DNA of 64,000 bases from Monocercomonoides exilis (Eukaryota; Preaxostyla; Oxymonadida; Polymastigidae): positions 1,054,001 through 1,118,000 of the forward strand of contig LSRY02000017.1 of the NCBI GenBank assembly GCA_001643675.2. The letters run 5' to 3'. Made by a program: the position numbers and the translations under genes. How positions within the stretch are numbered: position 1 is the first letter of the stretch; every line of letters begins with the position of its first letter. This document shows positions 60,961 through 64,000 of this stretch, piece after piece. The notes under the pieces were generated by a model that was not told the origin of the DNA, did no database searches, and saw only the letters and a program-made list of their open reading frames with translations.

Positions 60961-61863
60961 TCAAACAATGGTTACTGCATTGCCCAGATAGTAGGCGTCA
61001 AAGCTTTGGCAAGTTTCTGTGATTTTGCTTAAATAGTCACTTAAGTCATTTACTGAAAGTTGAATTAATGAACGTTATTTATGAATAATAATTCAAAAGT
61101 ACAAATTTCCATTTTTTTTGAAAAAGTAACATTGATTTTGTGGTGATTAAAATTGTAATTATTGACACACTATGTAATTCATTGAGATCTTCACCTTGAA
61201 CATAATCCATCATGATAATGTGAATGGATCCGTTATGATTCACAGAAAATGAAGAGTCAATTGAAATGGAAGTTGTCTGCATCACTTTCTTTGCTGAAAT
61301 GCATAAATCTCCAGCTTTTGAAATAAAGTTTAAAAACCAAACACAGAATAACTAAAACTTCAAACTTTGATTTCGGCAGTACAGATTAATCTGTTTAAAG
61401 TCGGCTTTTGAATCATTATCCGAGTGTGGTAGTGCGTTAAGAATGGAACGAGATTTTTCGTTCATAGAAATTTGTGATGTGAGATGAATGGACGATGCTT
61501 TTGGAGCAACTTTCTGAAGAAAGTATAATTATATAAAAATACTCAATTCCAAAATATTTGTCTAAAAAATAAATAGCATACGGATAATTCGACTTCGCTC
61601 AGCAATACAGCTGGTATCTTTCAAATTCATAAAAAATATTAATCAACAACGTTCATCAAGCAAATACAAACTTGTGGTTCAATAAATAAAAATATGTCGT
61701 GTTTCACATTTGCCTTTGTATAATTTTCGATTTTTGTTTTTAAATCTTGTGAGATAGAAGAGAAAAATTCGTTCTGCTGAATTGGTTCCAATGATTCCGA
61801 AATTTGTTTTGAGTTGCTTGGACTGGAAAACGTAAATTGTACAGCTGCTTGATATTCGGTCAT
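60961..61863 (-). CDS. Unidentified 203-residue protein, five exons
   Basis: Minus-strand exons 61863-61672, 61617-61582, 61513-61366, 61314-61171, 61052-60961 keep one frame over four introns (donors GTTTG, GTATG, GTTTG, GTGTG). Start MTEYQAAVQFTFSS; an upstream in-frame ATG at 61914 would add a hydrophobic lead. The protein is soluble and mixed alpha/beta (VKHDIFLFIEPQ, KKVMQTTSISIDSSFSVN, SIHIIMMDYVQ), ending YYLGNAVTIV. I could not assign a family. An alternative donor (GTGAAG, 24 nt upstream in exon 4) would shorten it by eight residues without changing the frame. Confidence 0.55.
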
Positions 61864-62004
61864 TGCATATTTAAAATGAATGAAATAAATTAAAAAATTC
61901 CACAAAAACAGCATTTAAAATCTTTTTTGCGAAAAATTGGTGATCTTTAACCTATAAGTACAGTCTTTTCAGATTGATCCAAATACATAAATATTTATAA
62001 GAAA

Positions 62005-62229
62005 ATGGCGAACATGGGAGCTGCGGAGCCAAAAGTATTGTTCAGGATATCTATGATCCTTCTTGTATTAGGGTTTCTGTTTTATTTAGGCTACACACTT
62101 TTCCCTGAGCCAAGTTTGTATTTTTGTCTCAATTTATGAAATGTGCGTATCTGTAATTTTTCTTTTTCTTTTTAACCATTCGTTCAACATCAAGATCAAG
62201 TTGTGAAAAATAATTCCCCAAAAAGCTAA
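62005..62229 (+). CDS. Small single-pass membrane protein (47 aa)
   Basis: Exons 62005-62113 and 62195-62229, joined over an 81-bp intron (GTTTGT...ATCAAG). The predicted chain begins MANMGAAEPKVLFR, has one TM helix (ISMILLVLGFLFYLGYTLF) and ends in a short polar tail (NQVVKNNSPKS). Too short for simple ORF finding and missed without splicing. The intron fits the window's donor pattern and an exact stop follows. Size and topology recall small ER or mitochondrial subunits, but no family is assigned. The gene is divergent from the 203-residue gene, 141 bp away. Confidence 0.55.
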
Positions 62230-62391
62230 GTTATTGGCATTTTTCAGTTTTCCAACGTATAAATAGCACTCCTTTTTCTAAGAGATTACAAATCTCTCTT
62301 TATTTTAGTGGTGACATTCACTTTTTATATATGATTGATGAAGTGATGAAGTGGAGGAAAAATAAAATTATTCTTAATATTTCTTTTCTCA

Positions 62392-63580
62392 CTACACAAT
62401 TAAAACTGCATTCACGCAGCCATCATTTTCTGGATGATTTGTGATCTGCGCATATTTTCCTGGTCAATGTAAATAATATTAAGAGTAAAAATCAACAAAA
62501 TTCGTCATTTTGTTATTTGAGAAAAAAATTGTAAAACAGAGATAAATTTCATCTTCATTTAAAAGATTCAAACCCCAAATGACTTTCCCAGATTGTGTAA
62601 CAAGTGAAAGTTCACTGACGTTAACTTCAATAATTGTTCCTTTTGTAAGAATACCCAAAGAAGTGTACAATGGAGAAGAAGGGTTTTTCTTAACACCAAG
62701 AATATCAAGTTGAAATGTCGTTTTAAGTTCTGGATGTGTAACGTTAGCTTTTTTGAACCTTAGTGCCATTGGACGAATAAAGCGTTCGTATTTAGGTGGT
62801 TTTCTTGTGAAATCTTGACCAACAAATGTGGGCTTTGTAACAACACGTTTCCACATGCTCTCTATCAAAATACGTATATGCAATGACAAAAAATTAAAAA
62901 AATTAAAAATTAACTGTTATATATTGATGTTTTAAAAGCAAACTTCTTCTTTTTCCTGTCTTTAAAACACGGAACATTTCCTGATCTGAAATTGCTTTTA
63001 CAGATTGGATTGGCATCGACCACTTTCCAGCCTTTTCTTTACGCAACTGTTTCAAAGTATTACTCAAAACTTTACTGCGAGTAACTTCTTCTCTATCCAA
63101 AAGATAAGCGGGAAGGGCTTCTTCGTTTGGAGGAGCAGAATGTTCAACTTGTTTTTCAGTTGTAACTTTAATTCTAAAGATTAAAAATATTGGCATAACG
63201 ATTTCTCAATTTAATAAATATTGTTCAAACTTTTTGCGCAGAGTTGCTTTTTCCTTATAACGTTTTTGATTATAAAGCTTCGCTCTGATCCCGTGAACAG
63301 TTTTTGCGAATTTTGCCTGCTTATGGATTTCACGAGCAGCTTTCTTTCGTCTATATGTTTAGATAACAAATGGAAATGATAGAAATGTGTTAGTATATAA
63401 TATTTCAACATTATTAAATCCAGAAAACTAAAAAGATCTAACTTTCTTTCCTCATGATCAAGACGCAGTCCTTTTCGTTTTTTGTGCAATTCATAATAAT
63501 CTCCTTGTGCCTATATGCATGTGCATATAAAATGATTAAAAAAACAATTTACATGATTATGAAAAACGCTAAGATACCAT
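62392..63580 (-). CDS. NSA2: NSA2, pre-60S ribosome biogenesis factor
   Basis: Minus-strand exons 63580-63578, 63510-63443, 63350-63231, 63173-62944, 62861-62574, 62459-62392 give 258 aa (human 260). Family blocks in order: [91 protein letters not shown], then [57 protein letters not shown]. An eS8-like nucleolar factor needed for 27S pre-rRNA processing. The first exon is the ATG alone: a 67-bp intron (GTATCT...ATAG) follows and splicing gives [10 protein letters not shown], matching MPQNEYIELH. In-frame TAG directly upstream of GCACAAGG rules out reading through. Ends with TAG, showing TAG is a stop here. Confidence 0.95.
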
Positions 63581-63786
63581 TTCTGTTGATCAAATTTACC
63601 GATATATAAATATCTTGAAATAATAAAACAAGATTTCTTCTTTGTTTCATAATTTTTAAAATAAATTTTTTTTAAAAATCGCATGCTGAGTTGAAAAATG
63701 AAAAGACTAACCATAAACAAAAATTTATATTTATTTGTCAAAAGCCAAAAGATTAAGATTAAAGACATAATTATCAATTGGCAATC

Positions 63787-64000
63787 ATGATGTATCTCAT
63801 ACAATTATTATTGTCGCCCCAAATGAAGATAACAGCCATCTATTTGTTATTGTTGTTGTTTTTCGGATTCTTTTCTCAAGTTATATGCTTTATTCATGAC
63901 TACATTTTATTTATGCCTGCTGAGTTTGCTTTTCATTTTTGTTTGCAAAAAAAATTATTCGTTTGATTATTTCAAAAAGCTGTTGTTATGACTATTTTTT
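63787..64000 (+). CDS. Possible 5' end of a gene with an N-terminal hydrophobic segment (partial)
   Basis: A frame starting at 63787 (MMYLIQ, with a second Met at KITAIYLLLLLFFGFF) looks like a signal peptide or anchor and lies 206 bp from the divergent NSA2 start. A donor-like GTTATA or another intron could connect it to exons beyond the window edge. The frame itself stops at 63966. Evidence is only the hydrophobic start and position; T-rich DNA also gives such frames by chance. Confidence 0.25.

Noticed and set aside
61079-61863. 203-residue protein as RAD1/9-1-1 clamp or KEOPS Pcc1
   Set aside because: A few strands loosely resemble RAD1 near SVNHNGSIHIIMMD and Pcc1 near FTFSSPSNSKQ, but no continuous match could be made, so no family is given.

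Overview
This is a nuclear segment from a unicellular eukaryote: AT-rich intergenic DNA, intron-bearing protein genes, a spliceosomal U4 snRNA gene, and giant proteins rich in Ser or Glu/Lys runs. My best guess is an oxymonad (Preaxostyla). The guess rests on a large secretory beta-helix protein with one transmembrane segment and a decayed kinase lobe, a protein type I associate with Monocercomonoides and Blattamonas. It is inference, not proof. The genetic code looks standard: TAA, TAG and TGA all end recognisable conserved proteins. All exon structures below were built by hand from splice signals, reading-frame continuity and remembered family sequences; no search was run.

Layout. 0.8-7.1 kb: a degenerate Rab/Ras-like GTPase domain fused to a ~1,900-residue low-complexity tail. 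7.8-20.2 kb: a ~4,075-residue Armadillo plus RCC1 protein with a recent internal duplication. 20.5-22.4 kb: a head-to-head pair, ICln (methylosome) and an EMC10-like ER membrane protein, with 29 bp between start codons. 22.6-25.4 kb: a Merlin/IS1016-type transposon with a dead transposase, a MITE nested inside it, and a second MITE beyond it. 26.3-34.2 kb: the beta-helix/pseudokinase gene. 34.6-37.9 kb: a transposon graveyard holding a palindromic element with a nested insertion, another inverted-repeat element and a second decayed Merlin copy. 38.5-40.4 kb: Sec61 alpha, divergent from an unidentified membrane protein gene (40.6-42.0 kb). 42.2-48.1 kb: a spliceosome neighbourhood of PHF5A, SF3A1, USP39/SAD1 and U4 snRNA. 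48.2-55.8 kb: a very large TTI1-like protein. 56.1-59.8 kb: a COPI-associated/TVP15-like protein and a CAMKL protein kinase with a KA1-like C-terminus. 60.7-64.0 kb: small membrane proteins, an unidentified 203-residue protein, ribosome-biogenesis factor NSA2, and perhaps the start of another gene.

Three themes stand out. (1) Introns: about 45 were reconstructed, mostly 46-115 bp; about half start GTTTG rather than GTAAG or GTATG. In three conserved genes the first coding exon is only 3, 4 or 6 nt, so translation starts in a start-codon micro-exon. (2) Four consecutive genes all belong to the spliceosome. (3) Several transposable elements can be read with their terminal repeats and, for three of them, exact 8-bp target duplications, including two cases of nesting.
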